From Kiritimatiellia bacterium (GTDB taxonomy: Bacteria > Verrucomicrobiota > Kiritimatiellia > RFP12 > UBA1067), in assembly GCA_017459225.1 (NCBI GenBank), contig JAFUDL010000241.1, positions 1-6,969 on the forward strand: DNA of 6,969 bases. Reading direction: 5' to 3'. Both the position numbers and the translations under genes were made by a program. A model generated the notes under the pieces. That model did no database searches. It was not told the DNA's origin and was given only the letters and a program-made list of their open reading frames with translations. Below are positions 1 through 5,432 of the stretch, piece by piece; position 1 is the first letter of the stretch, and each line of letters begins with the position of its first letter.

Positions 1-180
1 CACGAGAAGCGCGGAGAATCCGCATTCGCGCGCAAGCCGTCCCGCCTCGCCGAACTGGTGGTAGTGGAACACCGGCGCAAGGTGCACGGTGAGAAGCGCC
101 GCGAGGAAGAGAATCGCAGAAAGAGGTTCGGCCAGCGCTTCAAGCGCGGCCGAACGTGATAGTGCCAGAAACCGACGCAT
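1..180 (-). CDS. Probable ABC-2 type transporter permease, N-terminal fragment
   Basis: This reading frame begins at an ATG at 178-180 and stays open for 60 codons to the window edge, so only the N-terminus is visible. It starts MRRFLALSRSAALEALAEPL, a basic amphipathic stretch. A hydrophobic helix follows at about residues 20-36 (LSAILFLAALLTVHLAPV), then a polar segment with HYHQFGEAGRLAREC, then the start of another hydrophobic run. A short cytoplasmic N-terminus leading into a first membrane helix, then a loop with a 'HQFGE.GRLAR' pattern, resembles ABC-2 type permeases found in Verrucomicrobia and Lentisphaerae relatives, recalled from memory. It lies 12 bases after the stop of the Ala/Pro-rich protein gene, which suggests co-transcription with it and frr. 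The Shine-Dalgarno sequence is weak (AAGGG within the end of the preceding gene). The coding frame is well supported; the family call is moderate because over 80% of the protein is probably missing. Confidence 0.6.
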   Translation of the reverse strand, partial: MRRFLALSRSAALEALAEPLSAILFLAALLTVHLAPVFHYHQFGEAGRLARECGFSALLV

Positions 181-192
181 GGAGCGTCGCCC

Positions 193-1152
193 TTATGCAC
201 CGGTTGTGATGAAAGGCATCGCGTTCGCGCCGGCGTCAGGTCCGCATCCCTCAAGATAGAAGTAGTAGACCAGCGCACCGACGGCGAGCAGCGCCGCGAA
301 GGTGACGATGAACGAGAGCGTTGCCACCCACTTGGGCACGCCTGCGCACTGCTCCTTGTTCGAGACCGGCATCAGCGGGGCGACGTCTCCAGCAGGGATA
401 TCCGGAATGTCCTGCACTTCGGCGGGCTGCTGGGCGGCGGGCGTCTCGGGCTTGTGGAGGCCGAGCGTCGGCTTCTTGATGCCGATGCCGGGGCGATGCA
501 GCTTGAGAGTCTTCTTCTGCGTCTCGCTCGCCTCTGCGTCTTCGGCGGGAGCTGCCGCCGCGGGAAGGGGAGCGGGGGCCGCATGATGCGCGGGCTCTGC
601 TCCGGCGGTCGGCGGCTTGAGATCGGTCGGGCGGCGCAGACGGATTGTCTTAAGCGGAGCGGGGCCTTCCTTGGCTGGCGCCACGCCGATTGCTGACTCT
701 AGCGAGATGCGGGATGTCTTGGACTTCGCCGCCTGCTGCTGCGCGGGCGTGATGATGCCTTCGGCGATGATGCCCGTCTTGCGGAGCGTGGCCTGCGCGG
801 GGATGGGACCCGTCACTGACTTGAGATTCTGTGTTGCCTTCTTCGGCGCCGCAGGCGCTTCTGCCGCAGTTGGCGCGGCTGCAGAAGCCAAGGTCGGCAT
901 GGCCGGCTTCGCTCCGCCGATCGTGGGCTTGTGGATCATCGGCTTGCGGATGACGGGCTTGAGCTTGATCGTGGAGACGCCTGCCGTTGGAGATGCCGCC
1001 GCGTTGGATGCCGGTGCAGGCGCGGGGGAAGGCGCAGGCGCCGGGGTTGGCGCGGGGGCGGGCGTTGGCACTGCGCCGAACGGTGACACCTTGGGCGGAA
1101 GATTGCCGCCTTCTTCGGGGCTGATGGGGGTCATTTCAACTTCTTCGGACAT
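193..1152 (-). CDS. Ala/Pro-rich single-pass membrane protein with basic TIKL-type repeats, function unknown
   Basis: I do not recognise a named family. The 319-residue protein has an acidic N-terminus (MSEEVEMTPISPEE), an Ala-Pro tract at about 29-47, and a long low-complexity region rich in Ala, Pro and Lys. One strongly hydrophobic helix lies at about 275-300, flanked by Lys274 and followed by a 19-residue tail. With no signal peptide, the long N-terminal part is probably cytoplasmic. A basic motif recurs in the linker: TIKLKPVIRKP (61-71), KTIRLRRP (168-175) and KTLKLHRP (214-221), with a looser KTSRISL (145-151). Each full copy is followed by further K/R-P pairs. The start is the ATG at 1150-1152, because GGAG sits six bases upstream. 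An in-frame TTG at 1162-1164 would add four residues but overlaps that Shine-Dalgarno sequence. The gene lies between frr and a probable ABC permease. PVC bacteria have comparable Ala/Pro-rich proteins with 'TxR/KxxLPPKP'-like motifs (from memory). A scaffold or membrane adaptor role is only a guess. Confidence 0.8.
   Translation of the reverse strand: MSEEVEMTPISPEEGGNLPPKVSPFGAVPTPAPAPTPAPAPSPAPAPASNAAASPTAGVSTIKLKPVIRKPMIHKPTIGGAKPAMPTLASAAAPTAAEAPAAPKKATQNLKSVTGPIPAQATLRKTGIIAEGIITPAQQQAAKSKTSRISLESAIGVAPAKEGPAPLKTIRLRRPTDLKPPTAGAEPAHHAAPAPLPAAAAPAEDAEASETQKKTLKLHRPGIGIKKPTLGLHKPETPAAQQPAEVQDIPDIPAGDVAPLMPVSNKEQCAGVPKWVATLSFIVTFAALLAVGALVYYFYLEGCGPDAGANAMPFITTGA
1009..1068 (-). repeat. 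Coding Ala-Pro tandem tract
   Basis: This stretch encodes residues 29-48 of the Ala/Pro-rich protein, a run of Pro-Ala, Pro-Thr and Pro-Ser pairs. The DNA is made of imperfect repeats of a GGCGC/GGGG-rich unit of about 12 bases on the plus strand. Such tracts form extended, stiff linkers in proteins such as TonB and the lipoyl-domain proteins. Length variation between strains would be expected at this site. Confidence 0.7.
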
Positions 1153-1158
1153 GTCGTT

Positions 1159-1162
1159 CTCC
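1159..1162 (-). promoter_or_regulatory. Ribosome binding site deciding the start of the Ala/Pro-rich protein
   Basis: GGAG on the minus strand is six bases from the ATG at 1150-1152. The competing in-frame TTG at 1162-1164 shares its final G with this site and has no comparable sequence ahead of it, so the ATG is preferred. Confidence 0.7.
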
Positions 1163-1200
1163 AATCCGTTAGCCGTTTAGAATGCGTTAGGCGCGTCTTG

Positions 1201-1764
1201 TCAGACGGCCATCACCTCGGCCTCCTTGGCCTTGAGCTCGGCGTCGATCTTCGCGATGCCGTCGTCAGTCGCCTTCTGGACCTTGTCCAGGCCCAGCTTG
1301 AGGTCGTCCTCTGAAATCTTCTTGTCCTTCTCGAGCTTCTTGAGCGCGTCGTTCGCGTCGCGGCGCACGTTGCGCATGGCGATCTTCTGGTCCTCAGCCT
1401 GCTTCTTCGCGAGCTTCACGATCTCCTTGCGGCGCTCCTCGTTGAGCTCCGGGATCGTGATGCGCAGCACCTTGCCATCGGTCTGCGGCGTAACGCCGAG
1501 GTTGGCGGCGAGGATGGCCTTGTTCATCTCGGGAAGCACCATGGGATCGAACGGCGTGATCTTGATCTGGCGCGGCTCGGGCGTGGAGATTGTGGCGAGG
1601 CCCTTGATCGGCATGGGCGAGCCATAGTAGTCCACCTTTATTCCGTCCACGAGCGCGGGCGACGCCTTGCCCGTGCGCAGCCCTGCAAACTGCGCCTTGA
1701 GAGCGTCGAAACTCTTGGCGATCTTCGACGTAGTGTCGTTTAGAACTTCAGCAACCGTTTCCAT
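1201..1764 (-). CDS. frr: Ribosome recycling factor
   Basis: With EF-G, ribosome recycling factor splits the post-termination ribosome into subunits in the cytoplasm so that it can start a new round of translation. The 187-residue length matches the family (about 185). Family landmarks run throughout: LRTGKASPALVDGIKVDYYG at 29-48 leads into the small beta domain (about 31-104). RNVRRDAND at 131-139 holds Arg131, equivalent to the Arg132 known to be important in E. coli. KKISEDDLKLGLDKVQKATD at 148-167 lies in the helical bundle, and the C-terminus is ELKAKEAEVMAV. The start is supported by AGAGGA six bases upstream. In many bacteria frr follows pyrH; here it opens a transcript, divergent from an alpha-galactosidase gene, and the Ala/Pro-rich protein gene follows 48 bases after its stop. 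Nothing suggests damage. Confidence 0.98.
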   Translation of the reverse strand: METVAEVLNDTTSKIAKSFDALKAQFAGLRTGKASPALVDGIKVDYYGSPMPIKGLATISTPEPRQIKITPFDPMVLPEMNKAILAANLGVTPQTDGKVLRITIPELNEERRKEIVKLAKKQAEDQKIAMRNVRRDANDALKKLEKDKKISEDDLKLGLDKVQKATDDGIAKIDAELKAKEAEVMAV

Positions 1765-1770
1765 GAAGAA

Positions 1771-1776
1771 TCCTCT
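1771..1776 (-). promoter_or_regulatory. Ribosome binding site of frr
   Basis: AGAGGA on the minus strand, six bases before the frr ATG. It fixes the start codon at 1762-1764. Confidence 0.75.
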
Positions 1777-1794
1777 TGTGGTTTGACTGCTATG

Positions 1795-1803
1795 AGTATA
1801 TCA
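1795..1803 (-). promoter_or_regulatory. Extended -10 promoter for frr
   Basis: On the minus strand the bases read TGATATACT: an extended -10 (TGn) directly joined to TATACT, a one-mismatch TATAAT. A run of seven T lies just upstream (1803-1809). Transcription would start near 1788, leaving a leader of about 24 bases before frr. No good -35 sits at 17 bases; the closest, TTGCAT, is 22 bases away, so recognition would rest on the extended -10. The same 11-mer, TTTGATATACT, occurs in the divergent promoter. Confidence 0.6.
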
Positions 1804-1932
1804 AAAAAACGCACGGCGCGCTATGCAAAATTTCAGGTCCGCATTCCCGAAGCGAACCTATGTCATGAGGCAGATGGCCAATGTGCGGCCCCGCCTGAAC
1901 ATCTAAATGCGCTGGATTGGAGAATCGGGATT

Positions 1933-1941
1933 TGATATACT
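1933..1941 (+). promoter_or_regulatory. Extended -10 promoter for the alpha-galactosidase operon
   Basis: TGATATACT on the plus strand is an extended -10 element with TATACT at 1936-1941. Transcription would begin near 1948, giving a leader of about 45 bases to the ATG at 1993. TTGGAG at 1917-1922 is only 13 bases upstream, too close for a standard -35. A short inverted repeat, GAATC at 1922-1926 and GATTC at 1942-1946, flanks the element; it is too short to call an operator with confidence. Confidence 0.55.
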
Positions 1942-1948
1942 GATTCCG

Positions 1949-1967
1949 CTGGCCTTTGACGGGCCGG
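1949..1967 (+). other. Small stem-loop at the predicted 5' end of the alpha-galactosidase mRNA
   Basis: CTGGCC (1949-1954) can pair with GGCCGG (1962-1967) through five Watson-Crick pairs and one U-G pair around the seven-base loop TTTGACG. It would sit at the very start of the leader, some 25 bases before the start codon, so it leaves the ribosome binding site free. There is no U-run after it, so it is not a terminator. It may stabilise the transcript or be chance in GC-rich DNA. Confidence 0.25.
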
Positions 1968-1981
1968 AGCACATCAACGAC

Positions 1982-1987
1982 GGAGAG
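1982..1987 (+). promoter_or_regulatory. Ribosome binding site of the alpha-galactosidase gene
   Basis: GGAGAG, with the GGAG core seven bases before the ATG at 1993-1995. An ATG at 1988-1990 lies too close to the site and would meet a stop after two codons, so it is not the start. Confidence 0.7.
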
Positions 1988-1992
1988 ATGAA

Positions 1993-4116
1993 ATGAGAAG
2001 ACATGCGATTTTGGCGTTTGCGGCGGTTCTCGCGGCGGGCGCGTCTGCGGCGCCGGCGGAGAGCATGACGGCGCGTTCGTTCGCCGAGCGCGAGTATCTC
2101 GTCTTCGGCCAGCCCACGGGGAGCTACTACGAGGCTATCGTGAAGCACGCTGGCCTGCAGGCGATCCACGCCGACGGCGCGGTGACGCTGCGCCTCGCGG
2201 AGAAGGGGCGCGAGACGAAGGACGACGGCGCGTCAAAGACGACCGTCATTCGCCTGAAGGACGAAGTGTACCCCTTCGAGGTGACGCGCTACGTGAAGTC
2301 GTGGAACGACTGCGGCGCGGTGGAGACATGGGTGGAGATCCGCCACAACGAGAAGGGACCAGTGCGGCTGATGCGGGCCGACAGCTTCGCGGCGCAGGTG
2401 CCGGTGAAGGCCGACAGGGTCGGCGTGCTCACCCTTTCCGGACAGGGCAACTGCGAGGCTGGTCTCTGCGAGACGGAGGTGAAGAGCGGACAGTTCGCGT
2501 ACTACGCCTCGTGCGCAGGCACGCGCGACGCATGGGAGTCGAACCCGGCGATGATGGTGTCGTTCGGCGACGGCGTGGACGAGGAGAGCGGCAAGGTGCT
2601 GGGCGTGGCGCTTGAATGGACCGGCACCTCTTGCAAGCGCGTGCGCCGCAACTTCAACGGCAGGCGCATCGACGTCTTCGCCGGCGTCGACATGACGAGC
2701 GGTCCGTACACGCTCGACCCAGGCGTGACGTTCACCACCCCGAAGGCCGTCCTCGTGTGGTCAGAGAAGGGCCGCGGCGAAGTCTCGCGCCAGTACCACC
2801 GCTGGGCGCGCAGGCACCTGATGCCGCACGGCGACGTGCTCCACTCAGTGCTGCTCAACAGCTGGGAGGGTTCGTACTTCTCCTTCACCGAGCAGACGCT
2901 TCTCGACATGATGGACGGCGTCAAGGAGATGGGCGGCGAGATGTTCGTTCTCGACGACGGCTGGTTTGGACGCGGCAAGTTCGCGCGCGACGAGGTGAAC
3001 AAGGCCACCGCCGGCCTTGGCGACTGGTGCGTCAATTCCGCGAAGCTTCCGCGCGGACTCGGGTTCCTCGCCGACGAGGCGGCGAAGCGCGGGCTCAAGT
3101 TCGGCATCTGGGTGGAGCCCGAGATGGCGAACACCAGCAGCTGGCTCGTGGAGGCGCATCCCGATTGGGTGCTGCGGGAGAAGGGACGCCCGCTCATCTG
3201 CGGGCGCGGCAAGACGCAGGTGGTGCTCGACTTCGCAAATCCTGCGGTGCGCGACGACCTCTTCAGACAGCTCGACACGGTCTATTCGGGAATTCCCTCC
3301 CTCGCGTTCGTGAAGTGGGACTGCAACGCCAACATCCACAATCCCGGCTCCGCCTACATCCCGGCCGACCGTCAGCCCAACCTCTGGTACGACTACACCA
3401 TCGGCTACTACGAGCTGCTCGCCCGCCTGCAGTCCAAGCGCCCGCAGATCATGACGCAGGCCTGCGCGTCGGGCGGAGGCCACATGGACTTCGGCTCGCT
3501 CAGGTACGCTGACGAGTTCTGGACGAGCGACCGCACCGATCCCTACAACCGCGTGTTCATCCAGTGGGGCGCCTCGCAGTTCTATCCCGCCTCCGCCATG
3601 GCCTGCCACGTCACCGACTCGCCCAACCACCAGACGAAGCGCAAGACGCCTCTCAAGTACCGCTTCGACGTGGCGATGACGGGCCGCCTCGGATTCGAGC
3701 TCCACCCGAAGAACCTCAAGCCCGAGGAGGTGGCGTTCTCGAAGGCCGCCGTCGCGGACTACAAGCGGATACGTCCGGTGGTGCAGCGCGGCGACCTCTA
3801 CCGCCTCGTCTCGCCGTACGAGAAGCCGCTTTCCGCGCTCATGTACGTGAGCGAGGCGAAGGACGCCGCAGTCCTCTTCGCGCTGGGGCTCAGAATCAAG
3901 GGCGAGCGCGCCGAGACGCTGAAGCTGCGCGGGCTCGACCCCGAGGCCCGCTATTCGGTGAAGGAGATCAACCGCGGCGCACGGCTTCACGCGAATCTTT
4001 CCGAGAGCGCCACAGGACGCGAGCTGATGGAGCGCGGAATCGCCGTGCGCCTTGCCGGCGACTACGACTCTGCCGTCTTCGAGATCGTGCGCGCCGACGC
4101 TCCCGCTGCGCGGTGA
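1993..4116 (+). CDS. Secreted GH36 alpha-galactosidase
   Basis: The enzyme should release terminal alpha-linked galactose (possibly alpha-GalNAc) from oligosaccharides or glycans by a retaining mechanism. The 707-residue protein opens with a signal peptide: MRR, a hydrophobic stretch at 5-17, and likely cleavage after Ala19 (ASA|AP). It therefore works in the periplasm or outside the cell. The order is as in GH36: an N-terminal beta-sandwich (about 30-275), a TIM barrel and a C-terminal beta domain (from about 600). Barrel motifs are LLNSWEGSYF (287-296), FVLDDGWFG (318-326), KFGIWVEPEM (369-378), FVKWDCNANI (439-448) with nucleophile Asp443, and CASGGGHMDFG (491-501) followed by FWTSDRTDP (509-517), with Asp513 the likely acid/base. 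The KWDCNA form and the following IQWG and RFDVAMTGRLGF segments resemble the Bacteroides-type GH36 more than the KWDMNR type. The length is normal and the catalytic residues are intact. It heads an operon with a symporter 20 bases downstream. Substrate choice cannot be read from the sequence. Confidence 0.95.
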   Translation: MRRHAILAFAAVLAAGASAAPAESMTARSFAEREYLVFGQPTGSYYEAIVKHAGLQAIHADGAVTLRLAEKGRETKDDGASKTTVIRLKDEVYPFEVTRYVKSWNDCGAVETWVEIRHNEKGPVRLMRADSFAAQVPVKADRVGVLTLSGQGNCEAGLCETEVKSGQFAYYASCAGTRDAWESNPAMMVSFGDGVDEESGKVLGVALEWTGTSCKRVRRNFNGRRIDVFAGVDMTSGPYTLDPGVTFTTPKAVLVWSEKGRGEVSRQYHRWARRHLMPHGDVLHSVLLNSWEGSYFSFTEQTLLDMMDGVKEMGGEMFVLDDGWFGRGKFARDEVNKATAGLGDWCVNSAKLPRGLGFLADEAAKRGLKFGIWVEPEMANTSSWLVEAHPDWVLREKGRPLICGRGKTQVVLDFANPAVRDDLFRQLDTVYSGIPSLAFVKWDCNANIHNPGSAYIPADRQPNLWYDYTIGYYELLARLQSKRPQIMTQACASGGGHMDFGSLRYADEFWTSDRTDPYNRVFIQWGASQFYPASAMACHVTDSPNHQTKRKTPLKYRFDVAMTGRLGFELHPKNLKPEEVAFSKAAVADYKRIRPVVQRGDLYRLVSPYEKPLSALMYVSEAKDAAVLFALGLRIKGERAETLKLRGLDPEARYSVKEINRGARLHANLSESATGRELMERGIAVRLAGDYDSAVFEIVRADAPAAR

Positions 4117-4123
4117 ATGGCAT

Positions 4124-4128
4124 GGAGG
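4124..4128 (+). promoter_or_regulatory. Ribosome binding site of the symporter gene
   Basis: GGAGG, eight bases before the ATG at 4137-4139, within the 20-base gap after the alpha-galactosidase stop. It supports this start and independent translation from a shared mRNA. Confidence 0.7.
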
Positions 4129-4136
4129 CTTGAGGC

Positions 4137-5432
4137 ATGAAGAAGATTCCGCTTGTCGCGAAGATTCTCGCCGGATTTGTGCTGGGTACCGCAGTGGGCC
4201 TTGCGATGAGCGCCTGGTGCGCGCCCGAGACGGTGAAGAAGGTGGTGCCGTTCGTGTCGCCGTTCGGCGCCGTGCTGGTGGCGATGCTGAAGATGGTGGT
4301 GTATCCGGTGATCCTCTTCTCGCTCATCCTCGGTGCGGCGTCGCTGCCGATCAGAAGGTCCGGGAAGGTGGGGGCGCTTGTGCTCGCGTGGTACACCGGA
4401 ACATCCGTCTTCGCCACCGTGTTCGGCGTTGCGATGGCGTATCTGATGAATCCGAAGATGGAGGCCGCCGAGAAGGTGGCCGGCGCGGGCATCGAAGGCG
4501 CGAAGGCGCTGGCCGCGGGGGGAGCTGGCGCGGGCTCGTCGTTCGGCGCATTCGTGGCGAGTCTTTTCCAGAACCCGTTCGCTGCGCTTGCGAGCGGACA
4601 GTTCCTGCCGATAATCGTCTTCGCGATAGCGTTCGGCCTCGCCGCCAGGTGGATACTCGACAACTCCTCCACCACCGACGCCACGCGCCGCGCCGTGACC
4701 ACGCTGCTTGACGTGTGCGATGGCGCGCAGAAGATATCGTTCAAGCTCATCGACTGCGTTGTGGCGTACTTCCCGTACGGCGTGGCCGCGCTCTCGCTCG
4801 TGAACTTCGCCGAGAACGGCGCGCTTCTCTTCGGTCCGTACGCGCGAATCGTGGTGTGCGTGATGACGGGCGTGGCGGCGATGGTGCTTGTGGTGTATCC
4901 GATCTCGATCGCCGTCTTCTGCGGGGAGAACCCGTACCGCGTGCTGCTGCGCCTGCGCCAGCCGATTCTCACCGCGTTCGTCACGCGCTCCAGCGCGGCC
5001 ACGCTGCCGCTGTCGTTCAAGACGATGGACGAGCTTGGCGTGAGCCGCACGCTATCGTCGTTCTCTCTGCCGATGGGCGCGACCGTGAACATGGACGGCG
5101 TGTGCGTGCATCTGCCGGTCTTCGTGATTCTCGCGGCGAACATGTTCGGCCATTCGCTCGGCGCGCTAGACGTGGCCATGCTGTGCATGATGATAATGTT
5201 CGCGTCAATCGGCGCAGGCGGCGTGCCGGGAGGGTCCGTGTTCCTGCTCTTCATGGTGCTGGAGAACATGGGCCTCACGCCAGAGCAGGTGTCGCTCGTG
5301 GTGGCTCTTGCGCTCGGCATAAACCCCGTGCTCGACATGTTCGAGACGTGCTGCAACGTCACGGGCGACAACGTGTGCACCTACATAGTGGCGCACAGAT
5401 GCGGGCTTAAAGAGTATGATGAAACTACGTGA
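4137..5432 (+). CDS. DAACS-family sodium-coupled amino-acid/dicarboxylate symporter with altered substrate site
   Basis: This inner-membrane carrier belongs to the family of GltPh, GltP, DctA and SstT, which use sodium or proton gradients to import amino acids or dicarboxylates. At 431 residues it has the usual length and hydrophobic pattern. Hallmarks in order are hairpin 1 TRSSAATLP (283-291), TM7 NMDG (318-321), hairpin 2 SIGAGGVPGG (357-366) and TM8 LDMFETCCNVTGD (399-411). Aligned by eye to GltPh, Asp394, Thr398, Asn401 and Asp405 are kept as Asp400, Thr404, Asn407 and Asp411. Arg397, which binds the substrate side-chain carboxylate, is Glu403. Asp390 is Asn396, and the Thr of NMDGT is Val322. 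Loss of that Arg argues against aspartate, glutamate or dicarboxylates. SstT, the Ser/Thr carrier, also has a Glu-Thr pair here as I recall, so a small neutral amino acid is plausible. It lies between the alpha-galactosidase and a transglutaminase-like gene that overlaps its last codons. Family is sure; substrate is inference. Confidence 0.93.
   Translation: MKKIPLVAKILAGFVLGTAVGLAMSAWCAPETVKKVVPFVSPFGAVLVAMLKMVVYPVILFSLILGAASLPIRRSGKVGALVLAWYTGTSVFATVFGVAMAYLMNPKMEAAEKVAGAGIEGAKALAAGGAGAGSSFGAFVASLFQNPFAALASGQFLPIIVFAIAFGLAARWILDNSSTTDATRRAVTTLLDVCDGAQKISFKLIDCVVAYFPYGVAALSLVNFAENGALLFGPYARIVVCVMTGVAAMVLVVYPISIAVFCGENPYRVLLRLRQPILTAFVTRSSAATLPLSFKTMDELGVSRTLSSFSLPMGATVNMDGVCVHLPVFVILAANMFGHSLGALDVAMLCMMIMFASIGAGGVPGGSVFLLFMVLENMGLTPEQVSLVVALALGINPVLDMFETCCNVTGDNVCTYIVAHRCGLKEYDETT

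Noticed and set aside
617..1180. Plus-strand open frame opposite the Ala/Pro-rich protein gene, giving Gly/Ala repeats
   Set aside because: The Gly-Ala pattern is the mirror of the Ala-Pro tract. The minus-strand frame has a good ribosome site, a membrane helix and close spacing to its neighbours, so it is the real gene.
1922..1946. Inverted repeat GAATC/GATTC around the plus-strand -10 as an operator
   Set aside because: Five bases per arm with a 15-base spacer is easily found by chance and has no second copy nearby.
1790..1972. Minus-strand 60-codon frame inside the divergent intergenic region
   Set aside because: It starts at GTG without a ribosome site, runs through both promoters and shows no family resemblance.
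1988..1996. Two-codon frame ATG-AAA-TGA overlapping the alpha-galactosidase start
   Set aside because: It lies only two bases from the GGAG site, too close for initiation; the ATG at 1993 has proper spacing.
2845..3990. Minus-strand open frame of 381 codons opposite the alpha-galactosidase gene
   Set aside because: It is antisense to the catalytic barrel. The product is His/Arg/Leu/Val-rich low-complexity sequence with no ribosome site or recognisable domain.
3968..5380. Minus-strand open frame of 470 codons opposite the symporter and the end of the alpha-galactosidase gene
   Set aside because: It is antisense to a clearly conserved membrane transporter. Its translation is Ser/Thr/Ala-rich with no family motif, as expected from GC-rich shadow frames.
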